Notes: generated from the sequence alone by a model not told the origin. 64,000 nucleotides of DNA from Streptomyces chartreusis (GCF_008704715.1 NZ_CP023689.1:8804001-8868000); one strand, 5' to 3'; counted from the stretch's first letter, positions 53,150-62,361 are shown. Numbers and translations are program-made.

Positions 53150-53427
53150 CGGGTGAACTCCTTCACAGACGTTCTTCGTATGTCATTGACAGGTGACGCT
53201 GCTTGAGCCCGCGAGTGAGCGATGTGCCGCTGCCAGCCGCGTCACCGTCGCGTTCGTCAGCCGGTGTAGGGCCGGCGAGGTGATGGTTCTGCCGGTGGGA
53301 CATGGAGGTGCACCTCCTCGTTGAGGTGCTGGACTCTCAAGAGCCGGTCGTGGCGAGATCCGCGCCGGTCACGTCTACGCATGAGACATGGCATCGCCGC
53401 AGCACGCGGACGACGCTCTTGGGCGGT

Positions 53428-54612
53428 TCAGGCACTCGCCGCCGCAGCATGTACGGCACCGGCGGCGGCCAGTGCGTCGGCGACCAGGTCGGCGGTGTCC
53501 TCGGTTCCCGCGGCCAGCCGGACCAGGCCCGGCGGAACCGACTCGGCGATCTGGTCCTCGCTGAGCATCCCGCGCCACATGGACGCCGGGTGCACGGCCA
53601 GGGATTCCACGCCGCCGAGGCTGGCGGACCGCAGGGAGTAGCGCAGTCGGCCGAGGAAGGCGTCGGCCATCTCGAAGCCGCCGGTGAACTCGATGCCGAG
53701 CACCCCGCCGAAGCCGTTCATCTGGTTGGCGGCGAGCTTGTGCTGCGGGTGGGTCGCCAGACCGGGGTAGTGCACCTTGGCCACGGCGGGATGCTCCTGC
53801 AGCGCCTCGGCGAGCGCCTGGCCGTTGGCGTTGTGCCGCGGCACGCGCAGCGGCAGGGTGCGCATGCCGCGCAGCAGCAGCCAGGCGTCGATCGGGCCGA
53901 GGGTGGCACCGGTGAGCAGGCCGACGTCCCAGATCCGGTTCAGGAGTTCGGCGGGTCCGGCGATCACTCCGGCGGAGACGTCGGAGTGGCCGTTGAGGTA
54001 CTTGGTCGCGCTGTGCCAGACCAGGTCGATACCGAGGTCCGCGGGCCGCTGGTTCAGCGGCGTCGCGAACGTGTTGTCCGCCATGGTCAGCACGCCGTGG
54101 GCGCGGGCCAGTTCCGCGACGACGCGCAGGTCGGTGATCTGCAGCAGCGGATTGCTCGGCGACTCCACCAGGATCAGGCGGGTGTCGGGGGTCAGCGCCT
54201 TCGCGAACGCCTCCGGGTCGGTCTGGTCGACCAGGGTGGTCGACACGCCCAGGCGCGGGAGCAGGTTCAGCAGTACCGAGCCAGTGCCGCCGTAGGTGGA
54301 CTTCTGCCCGATGACGTGGTCGCCGGTGGAGACCAGCGCCAGCACGGCGGTGGTGAGCGCGGCCATCCCGGACGCGGTGACCATGGCGGCCTCGGTGCCC
54401 TCCAGCTCGGCGACGACGGCGGCGACCTGTGCGTGGTTGGGGTTGCCGAAGCGGGTGTAGAAGTCCTTGCCGCGCGGTTCGACGGCGCCCTGAGCGAACG
54501 TCTCGCCGTCCTCCGCCCAGAATGTCGCCGTCTGGTAGATGGGCGGTGCCACGGCACGGCTGGGGTGGATCTCGCGATCGGCGTGGACGGTGATGGTGCT
54601 GTTGCCCGGCAT
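53428..54612 (-). CDS. PLP-dependent Cys/Met metabolism enzyme (gamma-lyase/synthase)
   Basis: 394 residues from ATG 54612 with GGAAGGG. Fold type I, MetC/MetB family: 'DFYTRFGNPNHAQV' (Tyr of the YxRxxNP motif), 'STYGGT', 'ESPSNPLLQ', PLP lysine in 'VWHSATKYLNGHSD', 'LRSASLGGVESLAVHP'. It performs gamma- or beta-elimination on cystathionine, methionine or a related thioether. Divergent from an Lrp/AsnC gene, the usual arrangement for methionine gamma-lyase-like enzymes that are induced by the amino acid. Confidence 0.9.
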   Translation of the reverse strand: MPGNSTITVHADREIHPSRAVAPPIYQTATFWAEDGETFAQGAVEPRGKDFYTRFGNPNHAQVAAVVAELEGTEAAMVTASGMAALTTAVLALVSTGDHVIGQKSTYGGTGSVLLNLLPRLGVSTTLVDQTDPEAFAKALTPDTRLILVESPSNPLLQITDLRVVAELARAHGVLTMADNTFATPLNQRPADLGIDLVWHSATKYLNGHSDVSAGVIAGPAELLNRIWDVGLLTGATLGPIDAWLLLRGMRTLPLRVPRHNANGQALAEALQEHPAVAKVHYPGLATHPQHKLAANQMNGFGGVLGIEFTGGFEMADAFLGRLRYSLRSASLGGVESLAVHPASMWRGMLSEDQIAESVPPGLVRLAAGTEDTADLVADALAAAGAVHAAAASA

Positions 54613-54703
54613 GGCTGCCCTTCCGTGGACGTTGGGGGTGACGCCATGAAGCGTGGGTGACAGACGCCCGGAATTGAACCGATCGCAGCAATGTTGGCAG
54701 CAA

Positions 54704-54754
54704 ATTGCGCTCACTAGGGGCGCACGATTGTGGTACCTCGTAATTGGGCGCAAT
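54704..54754. promoter_or_regulatory. Paired Lrp boxes
   Basis: ATTGCGC at 54704-54710 and its exact reverse complement GCGCAAT at 54748-54754 lie 44 bases apart centre to centre, about four helical turns, between the lyase (start 54612) and lrp (start 54766). Spaced A+T-containing boxes of this kind suit a wrapping Lrp octamer. Confidence 0.65.
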
Positions 54755-54765
54755 AATCTGCCATC

Positions 54766-55209
54766 ATGGATGAGGTGGACCGGTCGATTCTGGCCGTGCT
54801 CGAACAGAACGGTCGGATCAGCAACAACGAGCTGGCCGCCCGGGTCGGGCTGTCGCCGTCACCGTGTCTGCGACGCGTGCGTCAGCTGGAGGAGGCCGGT
54901 GTCATCCGCGGTTACCGGGCGCTGATCGATCCTGCCGCGGTCGGCCGGAGTCTGCGCGTGTTCGCCGGGGTCCGGCTGATGCGGCATACCCGCGCGGACG
55001 TGGTCGCGTTCGAGCGCGGGATCACCCAGTTGCCGGAGGTGGTTGCCTGCCACCACATCACCGGCAATTTCGACTACCTGCTTCAGGTCGAGGTCGCCGA
55101 CCTGCCCGCCTATGAAGACTTCCACGCCAATCAGTTGGCCGCCCTGCCCGGAGTGGCCACGGTCACGAGCTACGTCACCATGAAGACGCTCTCCCCTGAG
55201 GCCATCTGA
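54766..55209 (+). CDS. Lrp/AsnC-family transcriptional regulator
   Basis: 147 residues. HTH 'DRSILAVLEQNGRISNNELAARVGLSPSPCLRRVRQLEEAGVIRGY', then the RAM ligand domain 'VACHHITGNFDYLLQVEVADLPAYEDF'. It probably controls the divergent PLP lyase in response to its amino-acid substrate. The PhzF gene ends 54 bases past its stop on the opposite strand. Confidence 0.92.
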   Translation: MDEVDRSILAVLEQNGRISNNELAARVGLSPSPCLRRVRQLEEAGVIRGYRALIDPAAVGRSLRVFAGVRLMRHTRADVVAFERGITQLPEVVACHHITGNFDYLLQVEVADLPAYEDFHANQLAALPGVATVTSYVTMKTLSPEAI

Positions 55210-55262
55210 CGGCATGGCTTCGGTGACGACGGTGGCGCGCGAGTGCGGGTGGCGGTGCGCGG

Positions 55263-56111
55263 TCAGAGGCTGACGGTGCCGCGGATGCAGACGGTGGCGG
55301 CGCCGCTGACCCAGACGGTGCCGTCCGCATCGGCGTTGATTTCGATGCTGGCGGCCCGTCCCAGACGCGCGCCTTGAGAAACCCGGTAGGAAGTGGGCGC
55401 GGCGCCGGTGGCGGTGAGCCACTGTCCGACGCCGGCGTTCATGCTGCCGCACGCGGGGTCCTCGGGCACACCGGCGCCGGGGGCGAAGGTACGCATCTCG
55501 AAGTGGTGCTCGGATCCCTCGGGGTGCGCCCCGATCGCGCCGACCATCGCGGTCGGAATGAGGGACAGGTCGGGTTCGAGAGCGAGGACCTCCTGGGCGG
55601 TGCCGAGTTGGACCACGGCCCAGCCGGGCCCGTTGTCCACCCACTGGTGCGCGAGGACTCGCTCCCGCGTGATGCCGAAGGCCGCCACGATCTCGTCCAG
55701 ATAGGCGTCGTCGAGTGCACCGTCCCGCAGGCGTGGCGGGGCGGCGAAGGACAGGGAGGCCTCGCCGCGGCGCACGGTGATCAGGCCGGCGGCGCACTCC
55801 TGCACGACGCGGTCGGCGTGCTGCGGGGCGCCGCCGCCGTCCAGCCAGGCACGCGCGGAGCCGAGCGTGGGGTGCCCGGCGAACGGCAATTCGCCCTGAG
55901 GCGTGAAGATCCGCAGCCGGTAGTCCGCTTCCGCAGTCGTCGGGGGCAGGACGAACGTGGTCTCGGACAGATTCGTCCAACGCGCCAGCTGCTGCATCTC
56001 CTCGTCGGTCAGGTCACTCCCGTCCAGGACGACCGCGACCGGGTTGCCGCGGTAGGGGGTTGTGGAGAACACGTCGACCTGCACGAACGAGCGCGTACGG
56101 GACATGATCAT
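55263..56111 (-). CDS. PhzF-family isomerase
   Basis: 282 residues from ATG 56111 (GAAAGG nine bases upstream; ATG 56105 alternative). 'VDVFSTTPYRGNPVAVVLDG' opens the family; the catalytic Glu lies in 'NLSETTFVLPP'; 'GHPTLGSARAWL' and 'EDPACGSMNAGVGQWL' are further landmarks. PhzF enzymes isomerise trans-2,3-dihydro-3-hydroxyanthranilate in phenazine synthesis, but most family members outside phenazine clusters have unknown substrates. No phenazine genes here. Confidence 0.9.
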   Translation of the reverse strand: MIMSRTRSFVQVDVFSTTPYRGNPVAVVLDGSDLTDEEMQQLARWTNLSETTFVLPPTTAEADYRLRIFTPQGELPFAGHPTLGSARAWLDGGGAPQHADRVVQECAAGLITVRRGEASLSFAAPPRLRDGALDDAYLDEIVAAFGITRERVLAHQWVDNGPGWAVVQLGTAQEVLALEPDLSLIPTAMVGAIGAHPEGSEHHFEMRTFAPGAGVPEDPACGSMNAGVGQWLTATGAAPTSYRVSQGARLGRAASIEINADADGTVWVSGAATVCIRGTVSL

Positions 56112-56698
56112 CGGTGGTGGCCTTTCGGTAGCGGCGAAAGCGGATCTCCCTCCGGCGGCGGGAGCATGCCCATCCCAGCGGGGGCCTGCGCGGCCGTGAC
56201 AGGGCCAGTCACTACAAAGTGGACCGATCGACTGGCCTGGGGACTGGTTGCGGCCCACTGGCACCGGCGTGTGCTCGATGGCGTCTTGACGCGGGCGGCG
56301 GAACAGGCGATCTTCGCGGCGGTGTCCTGGCCGGACCGTAGCTGGCGCTCGGGCACCAGGCAGTAGGGGTGACGAGCCGCCCCTCCCGGTTGCCTGCCAT
56401 GAGGAAAGGGACGGGCGGGGTTGTCAGCGTGCTGGCAGGGCGTGACCAGGAGGCCGCCGTGGCGTCGTAGCCGAGCAGGACCTGGCCGGTGCGCGGCGGG
56501 CGGTGGGGCGCGCCGAGACCGAGTCCTCCTTCCGGCCCCGCCAGAGGGTGATCCTTTTGCGAGCCTCAGTCGCATGCTGGCAGTGGACTAGTAGAGGGGC
56601 GATGCCGATCAACGCGGGCAACGACCGCGTCGCAGTCGGCACCCGCGGATAGCCCCTGCTGGCTACGACGTCGACCACGCCGGCGGCGGAATGCGCGA
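56112..56698. other. Intergenic stretch, no supported gene
   Basis: About 590 bases upstream of phzF. Frames are weak and no family is seen. It may be old debris. Confidence 0.45.
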
Positions 56699-56730
56699 CG
56701 GCCGCCCCTGCTCCCAGTCGGGGGCGGCCG
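56699..56730. terminator. Terminator after the SDR gene
   Basis: Perfect 10-base stem CGGCCGCCCC / GGGGCGGCCG with a 12-base loop, 33 bases past the SDR stop at 56763 on the minus strand. Confidence 0.8.
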
Positions 56731-56762
56731 CCCAGCCCAGGATGCGCACCGCCGGCCGTCGT

Positions 56763-57500
56763 TCAGGCCCGGGTGTAGCCGCCGTCGGCGAAGAGTTCGG
56801 CGCCGGTGACGAACGACGAGGCGTCCGAAGCCAGGAAGAGAGCGGCCTCGGCGATTTCCTCGGCGTCGGCCAGCCGTCCCAGTGGCACGACGGCCTCGGC
56901 GAACTGGTCGACGCCCGGCCCCGCGGCGCCTATCAGGCCAGGGGTCCGTGTGGGTCCGGGGCTGAGCACGTTGACCCGGAATCGGCGATCCCGCGACTGC
57001 CGGGACCAGTTGTGGACGAGGTTGCTCACCGCTGCCTTCGAGGCGCTGTAGACCTCGAGGTGCTCGTTGGGCCGCAGGCTGTTGCTCGAGCCGATGACCA
57101 GGATGGAGGCGTTCTCCGCCAGCAGCGGAAGCGCCTTCTGAACGGTGAACAGTGGGCCCTTGACGTTGACGGCGAGCGTCAGGTCGACGTTCGCCTCGGT
57201 GTGGGCGCCGAGCGAGGCGTCCGCGACGATTCCCGCGTTGGCCACCAGTACGTCGATGCGTCCGGCCTCCTCGCGGACTCGCGCGTAGAGCGCGTCCAGG
57301 TCGGCCAGGACCGAGACGTCGGATCGTACGCCGGTGGCCGCCGGGCCCAGCTCCTTGACTGCCGCTTCGAGGCGGTCGATGTCCCGGCCGGTCACGAAGA
57401 CCCGTGCGCCCTCCCGGACGAAGCGGTGGGCGATGGCCAGCCCGATCCCGCTGGTCCCTCCGGTGATCACGGCCACCTTCTCCTGCAGCACGCCTGGCAT
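56763..57500 (-). CDS. SDR-family oxidoreductase
   Basis: 245 residues. Classical SDR: 'VITGGTSGIGLAIAHRF', 'DVLVANAGI', catalytic Ser in 'LVIGSSNSL' and 'YSASKAAV', C-terminal 'SSFVTGAELFADGGYTRA'. NAD(P)-dependent; substrate unknown. Divergent from a TetR gene with two operator copies between. Confidence 0.9.
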   Translation of the reverse strand: MPGVLQEKVAVITGGTSGIGLAIAHRFVREGARVFVTGRDIDRLEAAVKELGPAATGVRSDVSVLADLDALYARVREEAGRIDVLVANAGIVADASLGAHTEANVDLTLAVNVKGPLFTVQKALPLLAENASILVIGSSNSLRPNEHLEVYSASKAAVSNLVHNWSRQSRDRRFRVNVLSPGPTRTPGLIGAAGPGVDQFAEAVVPLGRLADAEEIAEAALFLASDASSFVTGAELFADGGYTRA

Positions 57501-57515
57501 GTCGAACCCCTTCAG

Positions 57516-57560
57516 TTATGGAATCGATCGTCCATAACGTAGGCAGTAATGGACGATCGA
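57516..57560. promoter_or_regulatory. Duplicated TetR operator between SDR and tetR
   Basis: TTATGGA, 8 bases, TCCATAA at 57516-57537 is a perfect 7-base inverted repeat whose reverse strand contains ATGGACGATCGA. The same 12 bases recur on the plus strand at 57549-57560. Thus two sites in opposite orientation fill the 84-base gap. Confidence 0.78.
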
Positions 57561-57584
57561 GTCAAGAATGGATAGGCTGAAGTC

Positions 57585-58226
57585 ATGCCGAGACCACGCG
57601 CATTCGACGAACGCCAAGTCCTGGAGCGGGCCAGGGAACAGTTCTGGGCGACCGGCTATGCAGGAACCCGGATGGACGACATCGCCCAGGCGACCGGCCT
57701 GGGCAAGGGCAGCCTGTACGGCGCATTCGGCGACAAGGGCAAGCTGTTCCACCGTGTGTTCGGCGACTGGTGCACCGCAGTCGTTGAAGTGGCCGAAGAG
57801 CGGCTGGCAGGTGGCCCGGACGCAGAGGCCTTGGCCCGGCTCTCGGGATACGTGCGCCTGATGGCGGAGAACACCGCCTCCGACACCGAGCGCCGCGGAT
57901 GCCTGCTGGCCAAGGGCGCGGCGGAACTGGCCCAGCACGATGCGACGGTCGCCGGACGGTCGGCCGAGACCATGACGGCACTGCTGACCCTGCTGCGGAC
58001 GGAGATCAGCGCCGCCCAGCGCCACGGCGACATCGACAGCGCTGCGGATCCGGAGCGGTTGGCGGCACTGCTGCTGACGGTGGTCCGCGGTATCGAGGCG
58101 GTGGGCAAGGCCGGCCTGGACCCGGAGGCGCTGCGGAACATTGCAGACACCGCACTGGCGGTCCTGCCTGTGCCCGAGGGGCAGAAACGCCTCGCGACCG
58201 GGCGCAGTCCGGCGCGAGGTGGTTGA
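57585..58226 (+). CDS. TetR-family regulator
   Basis: 213 residues. HTH about 9-55: 'VLERAREQFWATGYAGTRMDDIAQATGLGKGSLYGAFGDKGKLF'. C-terminal domain of the TetR_C_16/AcrR type ('RRGCLLAKGAAELAQHDATVAGR', with a cysteine near the ligand site). Controls the divergent SDR by layout. Confidence 0.9.
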   Translation: MPRPRAFDERQVLERAREQFWATGYAGTRMDDIAQATGLGKGSLYGAFGDKGKLFHRVFGDWCTAVVEVAEERLAGGPDAEALARLSGYVRLMAENTASDTERRGCLLAKGAAELAQHDATVAGRSAETMTALLTLLRTEISAAQRHGDIDSAADPERLAALLLTVVRGIEAVGKAGLDPEALRNIADTALAVLPVPEGQKRLATGRSPARGG

Positions 58227-58399
58227 CGGTGCGCGTGGACAGCGGCAGACGGCACTGGTAGACGAGCGGGCAGGAGCCCTCGGCGTGCTTCTTGGTTTTC
58301 GTCACACAATGCCAAAGGCCTTTGGGGGCACGGGGGTTACGCTCGCGCCGCACCACTCCGGGCTGCCCTTGCCGGGCTCGCTCTGGGCGCCGACGCCAG

Positions 58400-59260
58400 T
58401 CAGCAGGTCCGTGGGTCCGGGTCGCCGTCCTGATCGGCCGAGTGGAACAGTTCGATGACACGTTCCTCGTAGCGGACGCGGGCCGGGGAGAAGTCGTACG
58501 GCATCTTGCCGATGGCCTCCATCACGCTCATCCTCGCCCCGTCTTCTTCCTCGTCGGCGTGCTCGTCCTCCCGGTCCAGGAGGACGTTGAGGGCCTCTTC
58601 CAGGCCGGATCTTTCGATGGCGGCTGCCAGGGCGGTCTCGTGATCACATCGCTGGGCGGCCAGGTCTTCGATGCGCGGGTCGTCGGGGGACATGGTGTCG
58701 TCCAGGGCCGCCTCGGCCTCGGTCAGTCGGTCCTCCTCGGCCCGCAGCTCGGGGTGGTTGGCCAGGACGATGAACCGGTCGGCCTGGGTAGCGGCGCCCA
58801 GGGGGCCGAAGATGCGCTCCGTGACCAGGAGGGTATCGAGGTCGGCGGAGCGCAGGGCTCCGGGCGGTAGATCGTGCAGGCGGCCAGTGACCAGCGGTGA
58901 GAGCAGGCCCAGGGGGCTGCCCACCTCGCGGAGACGGTTCACGGCGGCCCGCTGGGCCTCGATGGCGGCAGCCTTGGAAGCGAGGGACTTCTCCAGGCGG
59001 GCCAGGGACTGCTCGATGCTGGTGGTGCCCTGAAAGGCGGCGTGGATGTCATCCAGGGAGATACCCGCATCGGCCATCCTGCGGATCCACAGCAGGCGGA
59101 TCATGTCGTCGTATCCGTAGCGGCGGCGGTCATCGCTGCCGCGTTCCGGTTCGGCGAGGAGCCCGATGGCGTGGTAGTGGCGGATGGCGCGGGGTGTGGT
59201 CCCGGCGAACGCTGCGGCATCGCCGATCTTGACCCGGCGGGGAATCGCAGGAAGGGGCAT
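58400..59260 (-). CDS. MerR-family regulator with long effector domain
   Basis: 286 residues from ATG 59260 (GAGAGG upstream); an open run to 59470 lacks a site. N-terminal MerR winged helix: 'VKIGDAAAFAGTTPRAIRHYHAIGLLAEPERGSDDRRRYGYDDMIRLLWIRRM'. A dimerisation coiled coil follows ('IEQSLARLEKSLASKAAAIEAQRAAVNRL'), then an acidic C-terminal helical domain of about 150 residues. No Cys metal site. Target unknown, since the next gene is divergent and unrelated. The 174-base gap to tetR contains the perfect palindrome CCAAAGGCCTTTGG (58312-58325). Confidence 0.87.
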   Translation of the reverse strand: MPLPAIPRRVKIGDAAAFAGTTPRAIRHYHAIGLLAEPERGSDDRRRYGYDDMIRLLWIRRMADAGISLDDIHAAFQGTTSIEQSLARLEKSLASKAAAIEAQRAAVNRLREVGSPLGLLSPLVTGRLHDLPPGALRSADLDTLLVTERIFGPLGAATQADRFIVLANHPELRAEEDRLTEAEAALDDTMSPDDPRIEDLAAQRCDHETALAAAIERSGLEEALNVLLDREDEHADEEEDGARMSVMEAIGKMPYDFSPARVRYEERVIELFHSADQDGDPDPRTC

Positions 59261-59305
59261 GCGAGGGAACCTCTCAATGTCGTGCTCGCCGCCTACTGGA
59301 CCACA

Positions 59306-59318
59306 TGCCGCTACGGCA
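59306..59318. promoter_or_regulatory. Possible MerR operator
   Basis: TGCCG, CTA, CGGCA: a perfect 5-base inverted repeat, within a longer imperfect one, 46 bases upstream of the merR start. Plausible autoregulatory site. Confidence 0.5.
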
Positions 59319-59514
59319 CATGCAAACCCCCTGTGTCGTGGGGGCACGCGCCGGTACTCCCGGACCATCAAAGTCGTACGGACCGCTGTACGGGTTGAGA
59401 AGGCGTACCAACAGCCTGAGGGTGGGTGCACGCTGGCGACTTCAGCGTTCAACGGAGTGTGGAGTTTCAACGGGCGCTGTCAGGGCCCCCGCGGCAGCCG
59501 TCTACGCTCTCGGG

Positions 59515-60444
59515 ATGCAGCGCAGCAACGTCACGCGGGACGACGGCGCATGGGTGGGCCTGTCCCTGGATGTAGAGGACCGCCGCAGGCCGGGGCTGTG
59601 CGTGTTCACTGCCGGGCCGCGACTGTTGCTCTCCCAGCTGTCGCGGCCTGTGCTGCTCGCCGTTGTCGACGAGCAGCTCCAGGGCGTGGACTTCTGGCGC
59701 ACCGACGAGTACCGCTCCTTCGTCCCGCCCCTGCGCGCCGATGTGGGGCGGGCCCTGGCGGGTAGCCCGGAACGGTGGGCTCACCGCTTCGCGCAGCACC
59801 TCGTCGATTCGCCGGACAGCCCGTTGCACGAGGGTAGGTGGTTGCTCTCGCACGAGAGTCCGCTCCAGCGCTGGCGCCACGCTGATACATCGCATGGCGA
59901 ATACTGGGGCTCGATGCTTGTGGACGGCCATCCCGAGGGCTACGTCGACTGGTTCCTCCATTCTCACTCGTGGGAAGTCCTTCCGCTGCGGCCGATGCCC
60001 GATGTCGACGACAGCCGGGTCAAGGCGTATCGGAAGCAGGCCCGTGAAGGGACGCTGCCACCCGTCTTGTTGTGGTGGGTCAGCGGCCTGGACAGTCATC
60101 TGATCCTGGACGGTCACGCCCGGCTAGCCGCGGCGATCGCCGAGTCCGTCGAGCCTCCGCTGCTGCAGTTGCACCGCACGGTGCCGCGTGATGACCGGGC
60201 CGCGCGCATCGATGAGGCCGTGGGCTTCTACGAGGACGAACTGGCACGCTTCGCCGAACTCCGCACCATCCATGGCCCCACTGTCCCGGACGGTGCCGCC
60301 ACCGCCGGCCCCCAACTCGTCCGCCTCCTCCACGACCTGAACACCGCGGAGCAGCCGACCTGGGCCTGGCCCCTCCCCGGCGGACTGACTCAGTGGCGTC
60401 GCATCGCAGTCGAGGTGACCACCCGCCAGGACTGGCCCCTATGA
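59515..60444 (+). CDS. Hypothetical protein with ParB-like motif
   Basis: 309 residues from ATG 59515. Mostly unrecognised; the segment 'VLLWWVSGLDSHLILDGHARLAAAIAESVEPPLL' (about 180-215) resembles the 'DGHhRxxAA' loop of ParB/sulfiredoxin-fold NTPases. The N-terminal half has 'AHRFAQHLVDSPDSPLHEGRW'. No HTH is seen, so it is not a classical ParB. Function unknown. Confidence 0.65.
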   Translation: MQRSNVTRDDGAWVGLSLDVEDRRRPGLCVFTAGPRLLLSQLSRPVLLAVVDEQLQGVDFWRTDEYRSFVPPLRADVGRALAGSPERWAHRFAQHLVDSPDSPLHEGRWLLSHESPLQRWRHADTSHGEYWGSMLVDGHPEGYVDWFLHSHSWEVLPLRPMPDVDDSRVKAYRKQAREGTLPPVLLWWVSGLDSHLILDGHARLAAAIAESVEPPLLQLHRTVPRDDRAARIDEAVGFYEDELARFAELRTIHGPTVPDGAATAGPQLVRLLHDLNTAEQPTWAWPLPGGLTQWRRIAVEVTTRQDWPL

Positions 60445-60477
60445 CCTTGCCGTTCCCACTTGGTTCTGTCCGGCCGA

Positions 60478-60580
60478 TCATGTCCGGAGCCAGATGATGG
60501 TTGCTGCGACGGTGACGGTACCGAGGTAGACGTATGCGCGCTTGTCGTATCTCGTGGCTCGAACTGCGTGCAGTCCGACC
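60478..60580 (-). pseudogene. IS5-family transposase, extreme C-terminus
   Basis: 'RATRYDKRAYVYLGTVTVAATIIWLR' and stop on the minus strand: the last helix of an IS5-type DDE domain. It is the third distinct IS5 C-terminal block in the window. It appears fused to the end of the next gene. Confidence 0.8.
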
Positions 60581-60584
60581 GCAG

Positions 60585-60995
60585 TCAGCACCTGGGATGC
60601 CACCACACCAAATCCGGGTCTGCCAGCGGCTCGTGATGCGTTCGCCCGAGGAGCACCAGGTCCAGGCGCTCCACCTGCACCCGGAGTTCGCTGGCGGCCC
60701 CTGGCGGAAGCATGAACAGAGCTTCTTGGCGCTTGTCCCGGGCCCACCCCTCGCCGCAGCACGGGCAGGTGAACTCAGCTTCCCACTGCCTCCATCGGCG
60801 CTTGGTGCCGTGGACGCGCACGGACCACACGCTCAGCGCCACTGCCACGATGCCCGGAGACCATCGCTCCCGTTCAAGCGCACGGACGGCGGCATTCGCC
60901 GCTCCCGAGAGACCTGGGACATCGCGATACCGCACCCAGGGTCTTCCCCAGCCGCGTTCCCGCGACCGAAGAGAAACTGGTGTTCTACGCGGCAC
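60585..60995 (-). CDS. Hypothetical protein with CPCC motif, probably truncated by IS5
   Basis: 136 residues. 'EFTCPCCGEGWARDKRQEALFMLPPG' carries a zinc-ribbon-like CPCC. Ends abruptly with 'WWHPRC' where the IS5 fragment begins, so the C-terminus is probably lost. Family not recognised. Confidence 0.45.
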   Translation of the reverse strand: MPRRTPVSLRSRERGWGRPWVRYRDVPGLSGAANAAVRALERERWSPGIVAVALSVWSVRVHGTKRRWRQWEAEFTCPCCGEGWARDKRQEALFMLPPGAASELRVQVERLDLVLLGRTHHEPLADPDLVWWHPRC

Positions 60996-61077
60996 GGCCC
61001 CTTCGGATGCAAGTCATGGATGGCACTTTCCCACAGTCCAAGATCGGCCGGACAGAACCCAGCTCCATCAACGTGCC

Positions 61078-61746
61078 TCAAAGCGTCGCGCACGCTGACG
61101 GGGTGCCCTCGTGCTGGTACCAGACGGTGTCCAGCTGACGGCCGTCCGGCAGGGTGTGGCGGGCCGGGCCGGGGGCCGGGACGAAGCCGGCGCTTTCCAG
61201 GGCGCGGCGGCATGCGAGGTTCTCCGTCGCCGTGCCCGCCCGTACCGTCGGCAGACCGGCGTGGCCGTGGGCGAACTCCGCGCCCGCCAGGAACAGTTCA
61301 GTGCCGAGGCCCCGGCCTCGATGGTCGGGGGCGAGATTGCCGCCCATCTCACCCTTGTCGGGATTGAGTTCGAAGTACCCGGCGTAGCGTCCGGTGTCGC
61401 GGCGTACGCAAACCATGAACTCGGGCATCTCGGGGCTGGGTTCGAAGGGCTCGGCAGCCTCTGGGTTGGAACGGATGAACCAACGGGGGGTGGCGCCGTT
61501 GGGGCCCATGTCCAGCAGGGCCCGTCTGGCGTCGGCGTCCGGTATGACCTGGTCGGCCTCGTTCCCTTGCCAGCGCTGGGCATCGGGGTCCGCGCCCGCG
61601 GAGATGGCCGCCCACACGTCGAGCTTGGTCACCGGGGTGTAGAACAGCAGGCGCCGGGTGGCGAGAGCATGTCGGCCGGGCGTGCACGCGTCCGGGACCG
61701 GGAGGCCCGAGGCCGCTCGGCGACGTCGCAGGAGCGACCGAATCAT
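61078..61746 (-). CDS. GNAT N-acetyltransferase
   Basis: 222 residues from ATG 61746 behind GGGGGG; the run to 61821 lacks a start site. The N-terminal 55 residues are an extension with an Arg-rich start. GNAT core: 'GGNLAPDHRGRGLGTELFLAGAEFA' (R-G-x-G-L/A acetyl-CoA loop) and 'ENLACRRALESAGFVPA'. Acceptor unknown. Confidence 0.85.
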   Translation of the reverse strand: MIRSLLRRRRAASGLPVPDACTPGRHALATRRLLFYTPVTKLDVWAAISAGADPDAQRWQGNEADQVIPDADARRALLDMGPNGATPRWFIRSNPEAAEPFEPSPEMPEFMVCVRRDTGRYAGYFELNPDKGEMGGNLAPDHRGRGLGTELFLAGAEFAHGHAGLPTVRAGTATENLACRRALESAGFVPAPGPARHTLPDGRQLDTVWYQHEGTPSACATL

Positions 61747-61956
61747 GGAACCCCCCGTTGTTTTCGTCGGCTCAGCCGGTCGGCGCCGGGCGACGGATCC
61801 GCTCACACGGCAGTAGATCATGTCCTGCGCTATTCGAGCCGACGGTTACAACCCGCGACGCTTGCGCACAGAACTCAGGACTTGGGTGTTCACCACGCAC
61901 CCTCGGCCTACGTGCGCATCGGCTCTCGGGTCCTAGAGCTGGCTCAGGCGCTGTCA

Positions 61957-62090
61957 GCGCCGAGCTGGTGCATCTGGGCGAACAGTCCGCCCTGCGTGAG
62001 CAATGCTTGTAACTGACCGATTCGATGATCCGGCCGTGGGCCACGACGACGTGCGCGGCCTTGGTTATCACCCATTGCCTGGCGAACGCC
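61957..62090 (-). pseudogene. ABC transporter ATPase, C-terminal scrap
   Basis: Minus strand: 'VITKAAHVVVAHGRIIES', then after a one-base loss 'GQLQALLTQGGLFAQMHQLGADS' and stop. This is the H-loop-to-end region of exporter-type ABC ATPases (usual 'ADRIVVLDxGRIVExGxHxELL'). The rest of the transporter is missing. Confidence 0.7.
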
Positions 62091-62361
62091 CGCATGAACG
62101 TCAGGCCGCGGGCGCTGATGACGGACATTCGGGTGCAGATGAAACCAGCAACCCCCGAACTCCCCACAAGGCTGACTTGCCATGTGGCATACATATCTAG
62201 TGCCAGGTCAGGCAACGTCTGCCCTGTCTGCTAACGACCCCTCGGGGCGATGTCCCCGTCGAATGTCCGCGCGTTCGGGGGGGCACGGGCGAGCGCGGGG
62301 CAAGTGACCCGAGTCGTCGTTCCGTCGCGAGGCAGCGGCCAATGTTCCAGGGTCAATCAGG

